Below are positions 26,727 through 37,100 of a stretch of 64,000 nt of DNA, in pieces. A program made the position numbers and the translations under genes. The first letter of the stretch is position 1, and each line of letters begins with the position of its first letter. The stretch is from positions 1-64,000 of the forward strand of contig JAAYEF010000024.1 in the NCBI GenBank assembly GCA_012728875.1, written 5' to 3'. Source of the DNA: Candidatus Cloacimonadota bacterium (lineage in GTDB: Bacteria > Cloacimonadota > Cloacimonadia > Cloacimonadales > Cloacimonadaceae). The notes under the pieces are model-generated. The model searched no databases and was not told the origin of the DNA. It was given only the letters and a program-made list of their open reading frames with translations.

Positions 26727-27574
26727 AGTTTCTGGCTTCCTACAGTAAAAAGAAATTCCAAAGTTTGAACCCCGAAACCCAAATCAAAGCCCTGGACAAG
26801 CTTGCCACTGCCTTGGAAGAAAATTTGGCTGATTCGGAGGCGGTTGCCCAGCTTATCGGCTCAATCCAAAACTGTGTGTCTTGGCTGGAAGAGCCTGTTC
26901 CCCACCACCTTATGCTGTTTTCCAAAGCGCTTGAAAAAGCGAAAGATACAAGGGAAATCTCGCTTGCCATTGCCGCTTTTCAATCTTCACTGGGAAAAAA
27001 CTTCACCGACAATCAGCTCCGGCTTCAAAGCCAGGATGGACCGCGTTTTGCCGACCCCCAAACCCTGGAGCGTGCCAGCCGGATCATTCTGATCTTGGAT
27101 AATCTGCGTTCCGCCTTCAATGTGGGCTCCATCTTTCGCAGTGCGGAATGCCTGGGAATCCCTGAACTCTGGCTTTGCGGGGTCTGCCCCACTCCCCAAA
27201 ATCCAGCTTTGATAAAAACCGCCCGGGGAACCGCTGAAAAGCTGTCCTGGAAACATTTTGCCCACACCACCGATGCCGTGGAAGAGGCAAAAAATAAAGG
27301 CTACACGGTTTACGCCCTGGAAACGGCACCGAATGCCGGTTCGGTATTTGAAACGGAATTCCGGCTTCCCCTGGCTCTGCTTTTGGGCAATGAAAGCCTG
27401 GGAATTGGCGATGCCCTCAAGCTTTGCGACCACATTGTTTCCCTGCCCGTGCAGGGCTGGAAAAACTCCCTGAACGTGGCTGTGGCTGCATCTGTGTGTG
27501 CCTACCAGATTGTTTTTGGAGAACAAACTCACAAGCTGGGGCAACTCACCCACCCAAACTCACCCACTCCCTGA
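26723..27574 (+). CDS. TrmH/SpoU-family RNA methyltransferase
   Basis: 283 residues. A helical N-terminal extension of about 110 residues precedes a SpoU (SPOUT) domain with the three motifs: LILDNLRSAFNVGSIFRSAE, LALLLGNESLGIGDAL and LPVQGWKNSLNVAVAASV. It would 2'-O-methylate tRNA or rRNA; the target position cannot be inferred. The ATG overlaps the upstream stop by four bases. The long N-terminal part differs from standard TrmL and RlmB. Confidence 0.88.
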   Translation: MKFLASYSKKKFQSLNPETQIKALDKLATALEENLADSEAVAQLIGSIQNCVSWLEEPVPHHLMLFSKALEKAKDTREISLAIAAFQSSLGKNFTDNQLRLQSQDGPRFADPQTLERASRIILILDNLRSAFNVGSIFRSAECLGIPELWLCGVCPTPQNPALIKTARGTAEKLSWKHFAHTTDAVEEAKNKGYTVYALETAPNAGSVFETEFRLPLALLLGNESLGIGDALKLCDHIVSLPVQGWKNSLNVAVAASVCAYQIVFGEQTHKLGQLTHPNSPTP

Positions 27575-27661
27575 ATCTCATTCTGTTTATCAACGTAAAA
27601 TAATATTTCGCTTTGCCCAACATATCAATTATTTTATGATCAAAACATAAGGAGATACACC

Positions 27662-28096
27662 ATGAAAAAGTTAATTTATACATTGCTGGCTTTGGTCTTT
27701 GCCACTGTCTTGAGCGCCCAAACCGGACTTTTCAACCTCTCCTATGGCATGGACGCAGACGAGGCAAGCGAGATACTGTCAGAAAGTGGTTTCGAACTGT
27801 ATATTGAAAACGGTAACCGCTTATCATTCATTGACTATGATAACTATTATGTAGATGAAATCGTCCTCAATTTTTCCGATTATGATGGCACCCTGGAGAA
27901 TTGGGTGGTTTACTATCTGCAACAAGATGATGAAGATATTGAAGATTTGGTGCTGGATGCTTTGATCGAACGCCACGGTGATGATTTCGCCGTAGACTTT
28001 TACAACGAAGTATTCATCTGGGAATTGGACGATATTCACACAATTGTCGCAGGCTGGGACGACTATTATTTATACGTGGAATATAGCACAGAATAA
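27662..28096 (+). CDS. Small acidic exported protein of unknown function
   Basis: 144 residues with a clear signal peptide (MKKLIYTLLALVFATVLSAQ) and a strikingly acidic, tyrosine-rich mature part (YDNYYVDEIV, QQDDEDIEDL, GWDDYYLYVEY). No known domain was recognised. The fold could be a small alpha/beta domain: a GMDADEASEILSESGF helix followed by strands. An AAGGAGA site precedes ATG 27662. Base composition is AT-richer than the upstream operon. A strong terminator follows the gene. Confidence 0.7.
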   Translation: MKKLIYTLLALVFATVLSAQTGLFNLSYGMDADEASEILSESGFELYIENGNRLSFIDYDNYYVDEIVLNFSDYDGTLENWVVYYLQQDDEDIEDLVLDALIERHGDDFAVDFYNEVFIWELDDIHTIVAGWDDYYLYVEYSTE

Positions 28097-28120
28097 AGCC
28101 CTTAAACCCTGACTATAGTG

Positions 28121-28155
28121 GAAAAGCCCCCAGCGCAAACCGGGGGCTTTGTTTA
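28121..28155 (+). terminator. Rho-independent terminator after the acidic exported protein
   Basis: Nine-bp stem AAAGCCCCC (28123-28131) / GGGGGCTTT (28142-28150) with a 10-base loop, then GTTTATT. The flanking A-run and T-run mean it may act in both directions and could also stop the GLUG gene coming from the right. Confidence 0.85.
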
Positions 28156-28265
28156 TTGCTTGAGTTATTTGCTGATTACGCGACGTGGAGGTCTGCCAAA
28201 ATCTCATGTGTGCCAAGAATTTTATCTTTTATTTTGAAAGAGTTGGAAGCAAGAAATAAACTTCG

Positions 28266-29882
28266 TTATTCTCCTGAAGGAACATCCTTTAAATACGGAT
28301 ATCCTCCATTTTTCTTGCCTCCAGTATCAGGCACCCAAATTTCCCGGTCCCAATCCTCGTAAGTATTGTAACTGTAAGGGTGCACCATTTCACTTGTGCG
28401 ACGCCCATAGCCGCCAGCACTCTGTTTCTGATTGGATTTGTCGACATCCCAATAGCAATTACTGATTTCGGCATAAGTATCGAGGCTTCTGCCCACAAAG
28501 CCACCTGTGTTCTTTTTCCCTATGACGGAGCCAACGCTGTAACAGCAACCGACAATGCCTTCAAATAACCCTACCAAGCCACCTGTGTCCTCTCCTCCTA
28601 AAACGTTTACGATGCTGTAACTGTTTTCGATGGTGCCACATAAATCCCATTCTATCATATTGTCGGTTTCTTCGTTATAAGATTCTTCATAAACAACAAA
28701 ATTATTAAAACCCACCAAACCACCCGTCATTTTTTCACCTGTAACATCTCCGGTGCTATAACAGTTAATAATCTCATTAAAATTATTCCCAACCAATCCT
28801 CCTACTGAAGTGCGTCCGGTTGTTTTTCCTGAACTAAAGCAACCAAATATCCAACCTCCACTGGCACCAACCAAGCCGCCTGTACTTTCATCTCCTGAGA
28901 CGTTTCCAATACTGTAGCAATTGTTGATCGAGCCACGTTCATTGTACCCAACCAAACCACCAGTATCATCTTTCCCAAAAACGTCACCTATGCTATAGCT
29001 ATTATTGATATAACTCAACAAATTTAGACCTACCAAGCCACCGACACAGTTGTCCCCAGAAACATCGCTGGTGCTATAACAACTGTCTATCGTTGCTTTA
29101 TAGTGCATTCCGACAAAACCACCAGTAGAATATTCTCCAACAACTTTTCCCATAAAATAACAGTTACAAGCATCGGTAACATATAGATATCCAGCAAGAC
29201 CGCCAATACAGCCTTTCCCAGACACGTTTCCAGTGCTAAAACAGCTGTCGATTGCGCAAAATTCAGCATTTCCCACCACACCGCCGACACATCTTTCTCC
29301 AAATACGTTTCCTTTGAAATAGCAATTGCTGACGGTACCTTCAGCAACACAGCCCACCAAACCCCCGGTATCATTTGTACCTGTAACATCACCTGTGCTA
29401 AAGCAATTGTTTATTGTACCACTATTTTGACCCACCAAAGCACCCGTTTCCCATCCTCCTTTGATATTTGAGTCAACAAGATTGAGGTTGCGGATGGTTC
29501 CATCTAAGTAACCAAACAAACCTTGAAGTCTAGCATCAGGTCTGTTGATATAAAGCCCCGAAATCATGTGACCATTTCCGTTGTAAGTCCCTTCAAACGG
29601 TGAATCAAAAACATCGTACTTTGATGAGATTCCAATTGGCTCCCATCCTTCTCCCTGATTCCATGGCTTCACGTCCAAATTAATGTCCGCTATTTGGATG
29701 AACCAAGAATCCAAATAGTTTCGCACATTATTCAAATGCTCTGCGGTTGCCACGCGGTATGGGTCTTGTTGAGAGCCAGATCCGCCTGCAAATTGGGCAA
29801 AAACTGGGAATGTCGTCAGTAAAAACACAAAAATTAACAGCCAAGAAATGCCGGTCATACGTATTGTTGCTTTTCTTTTCAT
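28266..29882 (-). CDS. GLUG-repeat surface/secreted protein
   Basis: 538 residues: signal peptide (about 1-29, ending VFAQ), a non-repeat region, then about 12 tandem GLUG-type repeats of roughly 26-28 residues with consensus GGLVG...I.NCYSTG.V.G, ending with a GG(Y/R)-rich tail. GLUG motifs form right-handed beta-helices in adhesins and IgA-peptidase-like proteins. No T9SS sorting domain is visible at the C terminus. An AAGGAAC site precedes ATG 29882. The gene is AT-richer than its neighbours, suggesting acquired or fast-evolving DNA. Function, perhaps adhesion, is inferred. Confidence 0.82.
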   Translation of the reverse strand: MKRKATIRMTGISWLLIFVFLLTTFPVFAQFAGGSGSQQDPYRVATAEHLNNVRNYLDSWFIQIADINLDVKPWNQGEGWEPIGISSKYDVFDSPFEGTYNGNGHMISGLYINRPDARLQGLFGYLDGTIRNLNLVDSNIKGGWETGALVGQNSGTINNCFSTGDVTGTNDTGGLVGCVAEGTVSNCYFKGNVFGERCVGGVVGNAEFCAIDSCFSTGNVSGKGCIGGLAGYLYVTDACNCYFMGKVVGEYSTGGFVGMHYKATIDSCYSTSDVSGDNCVGGLVGLNLLSYINNSYSIGDVFGKDDTGGLVGYNERGSINNCYSIGNVSGDESTGGLVGASGGWIFGCFSSGKTTGRTSVGGLVGNNFNEIINCYSTGDVTGEKMTGGLVGFNNFVVYEESYNEETDNMIEWDLCGTIENSYSIVNVLGGEDTGGLVGLFEGIVGCCYSVGSVIGKKNTGGFVGRSLDTYAEISNCYWDVDKSNQKQSAGGYGRRTSEMVHPYSYNTYEDWDREIWVPDTGGKKNGGYPYLKDVPSGE

Positions 29883-30108
29883 ATCTCATGTTCCTTTTTT
29901 GCATCTTGCTTTTTCCTTATCGCTTCATCCCGATTCGGTTGGGCACAGCAGCTTGGACTGTTTGGATTTTCTGCATATTATGCCTTTATCTCAGGTATCT
30001 TTTCACGCAGTAAAGCATATCAAACAGCGGATGATTCTTTTGGTTTTCTGTCAAGTTTTTCTTTGATCCATAGGCATAGCCCATAATCTTGCCAAACATA
30101 AGCTGAAG

Positions 30109-30138
30109 GCATCCTCTGCGGGGTTCAGGATGCTTATT
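30109..30138 (+). terminator. Hairpin followed by T-rich tract
   Basis: GCATCCT (30109-30115) pairs with AGGATGC (30127-30133) around an 11-base loop, followed by TTATT. It reads best on the plus strand, but no plus-strand gene precedes it closely, so its role is unclear. Confidence 0.4.
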
Positions 30139-30211
30139 GGATGACTTTAGGATGTGTATCGGTCAGGGTCAAGGGCTGGAAAAACAAGGTCTTCTGTTTT
30201 CCACACCAAAC

Positions 30212-30246
30212 AGAACAGCCCCACACAATGGCAGGGCTGTTCTTTG
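30212..30246 (-). terminator. Terminator hairpin after htrA
   Basis: AGAACAGCCC (30212-30221) pairs perfectly with GGGCTGTTCT (30234-30243), 12-base loop, 20 bp beyond the htrA stop on the minus strand. The T-tract on the minus strand is short (GTTTGG), so it may need help or act mainly as an mRNA-stabilising hairpin. Confidence 0.65.
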
Positions 30247-30265
30247 ATCTGGAGTCTATGATGGT

Positions 30266-31783
30266 TTAGAAATTGAATTTCAACACCACAAATTGTTCGG
30301 TTTTGTTGCGATCCTGCACATAGAGCAGGATGGTGTTTTTACCGTCTTTTTTCATTTTTGAGATTTCGCGGTTGATGGCGGTGTCAAATTCCTCTGGGCT
30401 GTCAATTTCGGTGTTTCCCACTTTCAGGATGATGTAGCCCACCTGGATTCCGGCGCGGGAAGCGGGTGAATTGGATTCGATGGTGCTGACCACCACACCC
30501 TTGTCCGCCTTGATGTTGTTCCGCTGGGCATAGGCGCTGTCCCGGGCTTCCACGCTGATTCCGGCAACGGTATCTTCCGCGGTGGGTTCCTTGGCTTCTT
30601 GGTCACCGTCTTCGGGGAAACCTTTCAACTGGATGTAGAGGGTTTTGGTTTCGCTGCCGCGAATCACCTTCACCGGCACTTTGGTTCCGATCTTGGAGGT
30701 GGCGACTGCGATGCGGAATTTGGAGACATTGGGCACTTTTTCGCCGTTGAATTCCAAAATCACATCACCCACGGAAAGTCCGGCGTTGTGAGCGGGGGAA
30801 TCGGCTTCCACCTTTGCCACCAAAACTCCGGAAACCTCTGAAAGGTTAAAAGCTTCCATCAGGTCGGCGGTGATTTCCTGGGGAGAAATTCCGATGTAGG
30901 CGCGGGTCACCTTTCCGTTTTCCACGAGGTCTTCCACCACGCGTTTTGCCAGATTGATGGGAATGGCGAAGCCGATGCCGATGTTTCCGCCGGAAGTGCT
31001 TGTGATGGCGGAGTTTATGCCGATGACTTCACCGTCGATATTCAGCAGGGGACCGCCGCTGTTGCCGGGGTTGATGGCGGCGTCGGTTTGGATGTAGTCC
31101 TGATAGATGGGTGAGTTTGTGCCAAAATTCAGGTTCGACCTGCCGATGGCGGAAATCACGCCCAGGGTGACGGTGCGGTCCAAGCCCACATCACCAAAGG
31201 GGTTTCCGATGGCAATCGCCCAATCGCCGATTTCCAGGTTTGCGGAATCTCCCAGCGGGGCAAGGGTGATTTTTTCGCCTTCCTTGAGGGTGATCTTGAT
31301 CACAGCCACATCGGTGTTTGGGTCCAGTCCCACCACGGTGGCGGTGTAGTTCACCTTGTCCGCCAGGGTCACGGTGATGGTTCCTTCCTTGCCTTTTTCC
31401 ACCACGTGGTTGTTTGTCATGATGAAGGCTTCGCGGGTTTGGGGGTTGTATTCATAGATGAAGCCGCTCCCCATCGAGGTTACGGGACGCTGGGTCTCGC
31501 GGGGCTGCTGGGGGAAGAAATAGCGGAAAAAGTCGTCGTCAAAAAAGGGATTGCGGAAGTTTTGTACCGTAACTTTCGCTTCCACCTTGATTTGCACCAC
31601 AGATTCGCGCACATCGCGCACAACTTTCACCACGGGGTTGGGGTTGTTTCCGTTTGGCATCCAGGCTTTATCGGAGCCGGAGCGGAACCTGGGAACGTCG
31701 CTGCTATCATGGGTTTGGGCAATGGCGCAGGACATCAGTCCCAGGGCCAAAACCAAGGGTATGATGCGTTTCCATATTTTCAT
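30266..31783 (-). CDS. degQ: HtrA/Deg family periplasmic serine protease with two PDZ domains
   Basis: Envelope quality-control protease, 505 residues. The signal region contains Cys19 (GLMSC), a weak lipobox, so it may be a lipoprotein. The trypsin-like domain (about 50-270) has the triad His126 (MTNNHVVEKG), Asp158 (NTDVAVIKI) and Ser242 (NPGNSGGPLL). PDZ1 (about 290-375) and PDZ2 (about 405-490) follow. Degradation of misfolded envelope and surface proteins would be useful with the many exported proteins here. It is transcribed divergently from recG. Confidence 0.93.
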   Translation of the reverse strand: MKIWKRIIPLVLALGLMSCAIAQTHDSSDVPRFRSGSDKAWMPNGNNPNPVVKVVRDVRESVVQIKVEAKVTVQNFRNPFFDDDFFRYFFPQQPRETQRPVTSMGSGFIYEYNPQTREAFIMTNNHVVEKGKEGTITVTLADKVNYTATVVGLDPNTDVAVIKITLKEGEKITLAPLGDSANLEIGDWAIAIGNPFGDVGLDRTVTLGVISAIGRSNLNFGTNSPIYQDYIQTDAAINPGNSGGPLLNIDGEVIGINSAITSTSGGNIGIGFAIPINLAKRVVEDLVENGKVTRAYIGISPQEITADLMEAFNLSEVSGVLVAKVEADSPAHNAGLSVGDVILEFNGEKVPNVSKFRIAVATSKIGTKVPVKVIRGSETKTLYIQLKGFPEDGDQEAKEPTAEDTVAGISVEARDSAYAQRNNIKADKGVVVSTIESNSPASRAGIQVGYIILKVGNTEIDSPEEFDTAINREISKMKKDGKNTILLYVQDRNKTEQFVVLKFNF

Positions 31784-31945
31784 ATAATTCTCCTAAAAGA
31801 TGGGAAGCAAAAGGCTCCCCGGATTTTTTTTGTATATAAAAAACCAAGCTTACAGAGTTCTGCGACTGCGTTTCTGGAATATTATAAGCCGCAAAACGGA
31901 AAAGGTCAAATAAAAAATTGCCGTTGGATCGGAAGGAATGGCTCC

Positions 31946-34078
31946 GTGGTTGACAATTATGGCGGACACGCCAGGATGGTTCCCATGCAAAAAGGTCAGC
32001 AAACTCGGGATACAAGCACGCCCATCCAGTTTTTGAAGGGTGTGGGCGAGGTGCGTGCGCGCCAACTGGACAAGCTGGGCATCAGAACCGTTCTGGACTT
32101 GATGGAATACTTTCCCAGGAACTACATCACACGCATGCTCCAGCCTGCCATCCGGGGTTTGAGGCCGGGAGACGGAATCGCCCTGACCGCCATGATCAAT
32201 TGGGTGGACGAATATCCCAGCCGCGAAGGAAAAAAGATTCTGAATGTGGGCATCAGCGACGGACATGCGACCCTGGTTTGCACCTGGTTCCACTATCCAA
32301 AAACATATCCAAGTCTGCTCAAACCGGGCACAAACATCTGGGTGACAGGCACTTTGAGCGAATACAACGGACAGCTTCAACTGATGCACCCGGAGTTTGA
32401 GCAGGTGGACGACACTGATGAGGAAGACTTTTGGAAAAGTCGGGAAGCGCTTCCCGTATATGGGCTTACAGGAAACCTGACCCAAAAATTCTTTCGCAAG
32501 GCGATTCACGCGGCGTTTGAGGAATTTGCCAGTCAAATTCAAGAGAATCTGCCCACAAGAATCTTGGAAAAACACGGCTTTCTCCCACGCCGGACGGCTC
32601 TGCAAAAGATGCATTTTTCGCTGAAACCCACAGAACTTGCAAGGGTGCGCGAGCGCTTTGCCTATGAGGAGTTTTTCTATTCCCAACTGCTGTGGGCACG
32701 CCATAAGCACCATCACGTGAGCAAGGTTCAGGGCATGAAGTTTGAAAATAAGCGGGAACTGACTTCGGACCTGTATCGGAAGCTGCCATATAGGCTCACC
32801 GGCGCCCAAAAAAGGGTGATCAACGAGATTTTTTCCGAAATGTGCAGCCAAAAACAGATGTCGCGCCTCTTGCAGGGGGATGTGGGTTCCGGAAAGACGA
32901 TTGTGACGCTTTTTGCCATGCTTTTGGCGGTGGAGAATGGCTTTCAAGCCGCTCTGATGGCGCCCACGGAAATCCTTGCCGACCAGCATTTCACCAATAT
33001 CAGCCGCCTGCTGGAAGGCACTGAGCTGAAGGTAGTTTTGCTCAAGGGGGGCAGCCACAAGGGCAAAACCCAAACCAAAAAGGAAATTGCGGATGGCACG
33101 GCGCAAATTGTGATTGGAACCCATGCGCTTTTGCAAAGCGATATTGTGTTCCACAGCCTGGGCTTTGTGGCGGTGGATGAACAGCACCGTTTCGGGGTTC
33201 AACAGCGTGCGGAACTGGCAAATAAAGATAAGCACCCGGATTTGCTGTATTTGAGCGCCACGCCCATCCCGCGTTCGCTGTCTCAAACGGTTTATGGAGA
33301 TCTGGAAGTGAGTGTGTTGGATGAAGTTCCGCCAAACCGGGTTCCGGTTTTAACCTCGGTTCGCTCCACGCAAAAGATTGATTCGGTGTTCCGCGAAGTG
33401 GGCAAACAGCTCGCCGCGGGAAGCCAGGTTTACGTGGTTTGTCCCTTGATTGAGGAATCCGACAAACTGGACCTTCTGGACGCTGAGCGCATGCATAAGC
33501 ATCTGTCTGAAAATGTCTTCCCGCAGTATTCCTGTGTGCTCTTGCACGGCAAAATGAGTTCGGCGGAAAAGGATGAGATCATGCTGCGCTTCAAGGATGG
33601 GGAAATCAAGATTTTGGTATCCACCACAGTGATTGAAGTGGGCCTGGATATTCCCAACGCCTCCGTGATGGTTGTGGAACACGCTGAACGCTTTGGACTG
33701 GCCCAGCTGCACCAACTTCGCGGCAGGGTTGGGCGCGGAGGACAACAGGCTTGGTGCTATCTGATTGCACATCATCCGCTTAGCAAGGTGGCGCGCGAAC
33801 GGCTGGACACGATGGCACGCACAAACGACGGCTTCCTGATTGCGGAAAAGGATTTGCAACTGCGCGGACCGGGGGAGTTTTTTGGCACGGAACAGTCTGG
33901 CATGCCGCAGTTTAAGCACGCCAGCCTGATTTCCGACCAGCCCATTTTGCAAAAAGCACGTGCAGACGCCTTTGAAGTGATAGCCGAAGACCCGGATTTG
34001 AAGGCGGAAAACAACGCCGCCATCAGAAAATTCCATGCTTCTCAACAGCTTGAAAAAGAGAAGCTTATCCTATATTGA
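31946..34078 (+). CDS. recG: ATP-dependent DNA helicase RecG
   Basis: Branch-migrating helicase that remodels stalled forks and Holliday junctions. The N-terminal wedge OB-fold starts at IQFLKGVGEVRARQLDKLGI; helicase motifs include Walker A LQGDVGSGKT, motif II VDEQHRFGVQQR, motif III LSATPIPR, and motif VI QLRGRVGRGG. The frame is open back to 31406, but that part is antisense to htrA. GTG 31946, eight bases after GGAAGGA, gives 710 residues, close to the family's roughly 690; ATG 31976 is an alternative. Confidence 0.93.
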   Translation: MVDNYGGHARMVPMQKGQQTRDTSTPIQFLKGVGEVRARQLDKLGIRTVLDLMEYFPRNYITRMLQPAIRGLRPGDGIALTAMINWVDEYPSREGKKILNVGISDGHATLVCTWFHYPKTYPSLLKPGTNIWVTGTLSEYNGQLQLMHPEFEQVDDTDEEDFWKSREALPVYGLTGNLTQKFFRKAIHAAFEEFASQIQENLPTRILEKHGFLPRRTALQKMHFSLKPTELARVRERFAYEEFFYSQLLWARHKHHHVSKVQGMKFENKRELTSDLYRKLPYRLTGAQKRVINEIFSEMCSQKQMSRLLQGDVGSGKTIVTLFAMLLAVENGFQAALMAPTEILADQHFTNISRLLEGTELKVVLLKGGSHKGKTQTKKEIADGTAQIVIGTHALLQSDIVFHSLGFVAVDEQHRFGVQQRAELANKDKHPDLLYLSATPIPRSLSQTVYGDLEVSVLDEVPPNRVPVLTSVRSTQKIDSVFREVGKQLAAGSQVYVVCPLIEESDKLDLLDAERMHKHLSENVFPQYSCVLLHGKMSSAEKDEIMLRFKDGEIKILVSTTVIEVGLDIPNASVMVVEHAERFGLAQLHQLRGRVGRGGQQAWCYLIAHHPLSKVARERLDTMARTNDGFLIAEKDLQLRGPGEFFGTEQSGMPQFKHASLISDQPILQKARADAFEVIAEDPDLKAENNAAIRKFHASQQLEKEKLILY

Positions 34079-34102
34079 TGTCCCGTCCTGGGGATTAAAC
34101 TA

Positions 34103-34130
34103 TTGACGAAATCAGCCCCTGTATTATTAA
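34103..34130 (+). promoter_or_regulatory. Putative promoter for the subtilisin-like protease gene
   Basis: TTGACG at 34103-34108, 16-bp spacer, TATTAA at 34125-34130, 40 bp before ATG 34171. It lies in the 92-bp gap after recG. Confidence 0.45.
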
Positions 34131-34170
34131 GGATATTAGACTAAAAAATAAGAGAGAAAAAGAGGTGCCA

Positions 34171-37100
34171 ATGAAAAAGCTGACCCTCATTACACTGTTG
34201 GTCATCGCGTTGAGCGCGGTGTCCGCCATCAATTTTGACCCCGATTACTTCTATTCACAAACCGTGATCGTCTGCTTCACCAAAGACGCTGTGAACAACG
34301 ACACCGGCAAAATAGAGACAAGCCTTGTGGATGGCACGATCCGCACCGGGCTTGAATCCTTCGACGCTTTGGCGGCGGAGTTTGGAATCGTGGAACTGCG
34401 TCAGATGCATCCCTATGTGAAGGTTCCCACCTGGAACGACAACGGAATCTATCTGCAAAACCACTATCGCGTGATTCTGGACTCAAACGATCGCATCGAC
34501 GAAGCCGTGGCTGCGCTCGCCAAGGATAAAAACCTGATCTACGCTGAATTGGAAGGCATCAACCGCTCCAAATTCACGCCCAACGACCCCATGGTGACCC
34601 AGCAATATGTTCATTCCCGCATTCGCAGCTATGAAGCCTGGGACTACATCATGGGTTCCTATGACGTTAAAATCGCCATCACAGACTCCGGCGTGAAATG
34701 GAACCACCCGGACCTGCGTGCAAATATCTGGATCAACCCTGCTGAATCCGCCGGCATGACCATCAACTGGGATGCCGGAACCATCCACGGCGGAAATGGT
34801 GTTGACGCTGGCGAAGGCGGCGGAAAAATCGACGACCTGGTTGGCTGGGACTTTGTTGGCAACGACAACAACCCCATCCAAAATTATCCCACAAACGACC
34901 ACGGCACCCACGTTGCCGGATGCGCCGCAGCGGTTGGAAACAACGGCATCGGCGTGGTTGGCACCTCTCCCCTGGCTTCGATCATTTCCTGCAAAGGTTC
35001 CCCGGACAACACTCCCTCCACCGGAATTCAATATGCCTACGACCAAATCAAATATTCCGCGGAAGTGGGAGCCGACATCATCAACGCCAGCTGGGGCAGC
35101 CCCGGCAGCGGAGTGTATCCAAACTCCATCGTGAACTATGCCACAGCGCTGGGTTCCCTGGTGGTGACAGCCGCCGGAAACGACAACACGGAGCATAACG
35201 CCGGCTATCAGGACTACCCTGCAGACTGCGACAACGCGCTCTGCGTGGCTTCCACCGGACAGCAGGATATCAAATCCAACTTCTCCGACTTCGGCGCACC
35301 CATCGACATTTGCGCCCCCGGCGAAGGCATCCTTTCCACCATCATCTCCAGCAACGGATATGACGCCTACGACGGCACTTCCATGGCTTCGCCCGTGGCA
35401 GCCGGAGTTTGCGCACTGGTGAAAGCGCTTCATCCCAACATGACCCCCGCCCAACTGAGGCAGCGGGTGATGATGACTGCAGACTATATTTACGACGTGA
35501 ACCCAAACTACGTTGGCAAGCTGGGCGCAGGCAGGATAAATGCCTATGCCGCAACGATGTATGATAAAATTCCGAACGTCACCATCGACGACACCATGGT
35601 CACCGAACTTCAGGGTGATGGAGACGGAATCCCCAACCCAGGTGAGACTGTCCAGCTCAAGGTTTCGCTGAACAACTATCTGGATCCCTTCACTGGGCTG
35701 GCATGGCTCACGGCAAACAACCTGAGCGCCACACTCACCACCAATTACCCCGGAGTGACCATCCTGGACAACACCGCCGCCTTTGGAACCCTGGCTCCAG
35801 GCAGCACGATGTGGAACAACAGCCAACCCTTCAAGTTCAGCACTGCTTCCACCATCGCTTCGGAACCCATTCCCTTTGAACTGGTGATCAGCGCAAACGA
35901 ATCCTCCTCTTTCCCCTACACCAAAACCCTGCCCTTCAGCGTGGATCTTTCCCTGAACCAAGCCGGCTGGCCGCACCACGTGGGCGGAGCCTCATCCTCC
36001 AGCGCCATTCTTTACAATCTGGACAGCGACCCCGATCTCGAAGTGATCTTTGGCGACCCCTCCGGCAAAATCCGCGCACTGAAAGCCAACGGCAGCCCTG
36101 TTTCCGGCTTTCCCATCAACGCCGGCGCAGCCATCGTCGGCTCCCTTGCCATGGGCAAGCTCGACAACTCTGGCAACAAACACTTTGCCGCAAACCTGCA
36201 AAGCAACAACATCATGCTTTTCAACCAGAACGGTGAAGTTCTGTGGACCGTTCCCTCCGGTGGAAACCTGCGCAACGGCCCCGTGATCGCAGACTTGGCA
36301 AACAACGGCCAGGGCAAGGTCATCACAGTGACCCAAACCGGAAGCCTGGTGGTTTTGAATGCCGATGGCACTCCTTATCAAAACTTCCCCGTGGCTCTGG
36401 GCGGCGCCTGCCTGGCAACCCCTGCCATCGCAGACCTGAATGGAGACGGAATCCATGAAATTCTTGTGGCTACCCTGAGCGGCAGCCTGCACGCCATCAA
36501 CAGCGCAACCGGCCAAAACATTGCGGGCTTCCCCGTGACCATGGTTGGCGGCTCTCAAAACTCCATCACCATCGCAAATATCGACAGCGACCCCAATCCC
36601 GAAATCATTGTGACCACCAGCACCGCCGGTGCGATTTTGGCATACAATCACGACGGCACCCAGGTTTTCAACAAACACATTGGCGGACAAATCAAGACCA
36701 GCGCCGTGGTGGCAGACGTGAATGGTGATGGCACCAAGGAAATCATCGTGATCGGCGCCTCCGGGATCGTGCATGTTTTTAACGCCAGCGGAAACGACCT
36801 TCCAAACACGCCCATCAGCATTGGCCAGGCAGTGGAATGCACTCCCACCATCGCCTATTTCGACAACGACAACTATGCCGGAATCATTTTCGGCGATACC
36901 AACGGCTATATTCACAGCCTGCGCATTGATGGCACGGAATCTCCGAACTTCCCCATCCGCATCAACGGAAACGTGAAAACCTCTGCTGCCCTGGCAGATA
37001 TCGACCTCGACAACGACCTGGACATCGTGATTCCAAACGACGACAGCTTCTATGTGGTCGACATCAAGCGCCCCGCCCAGCAGATCCCCTGGCCTTGCTA

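Larger units (their letters stand above)
29883..30265. other. Intergenic region between the GLUG gene and htrA
   Basis: 383 bp without a supported gene. It contains two hairpins (annotated separately) and, on the minus strand, a TTGACA box at 30054-30049 without a matching -10 at normal spacing. No RNA gene was recognised. Confidence 0.5.

Noticed and set aside
31800-31832. Terminator-like hairpin (GGGAAGC/GCTCCC then T-run) between htrA and recG
   Set aside because: Short, bulged stem with no plus-strand gene ending there; it lies in the htrA leader and the T-run is on the antisense side.
31406-31945. Upstream in-frame extension of recG
   Set aside because: It is antisense to htrA, adds about 180 residues with no helicase likeness, and a good ribosome binding site supports GTG 31946.
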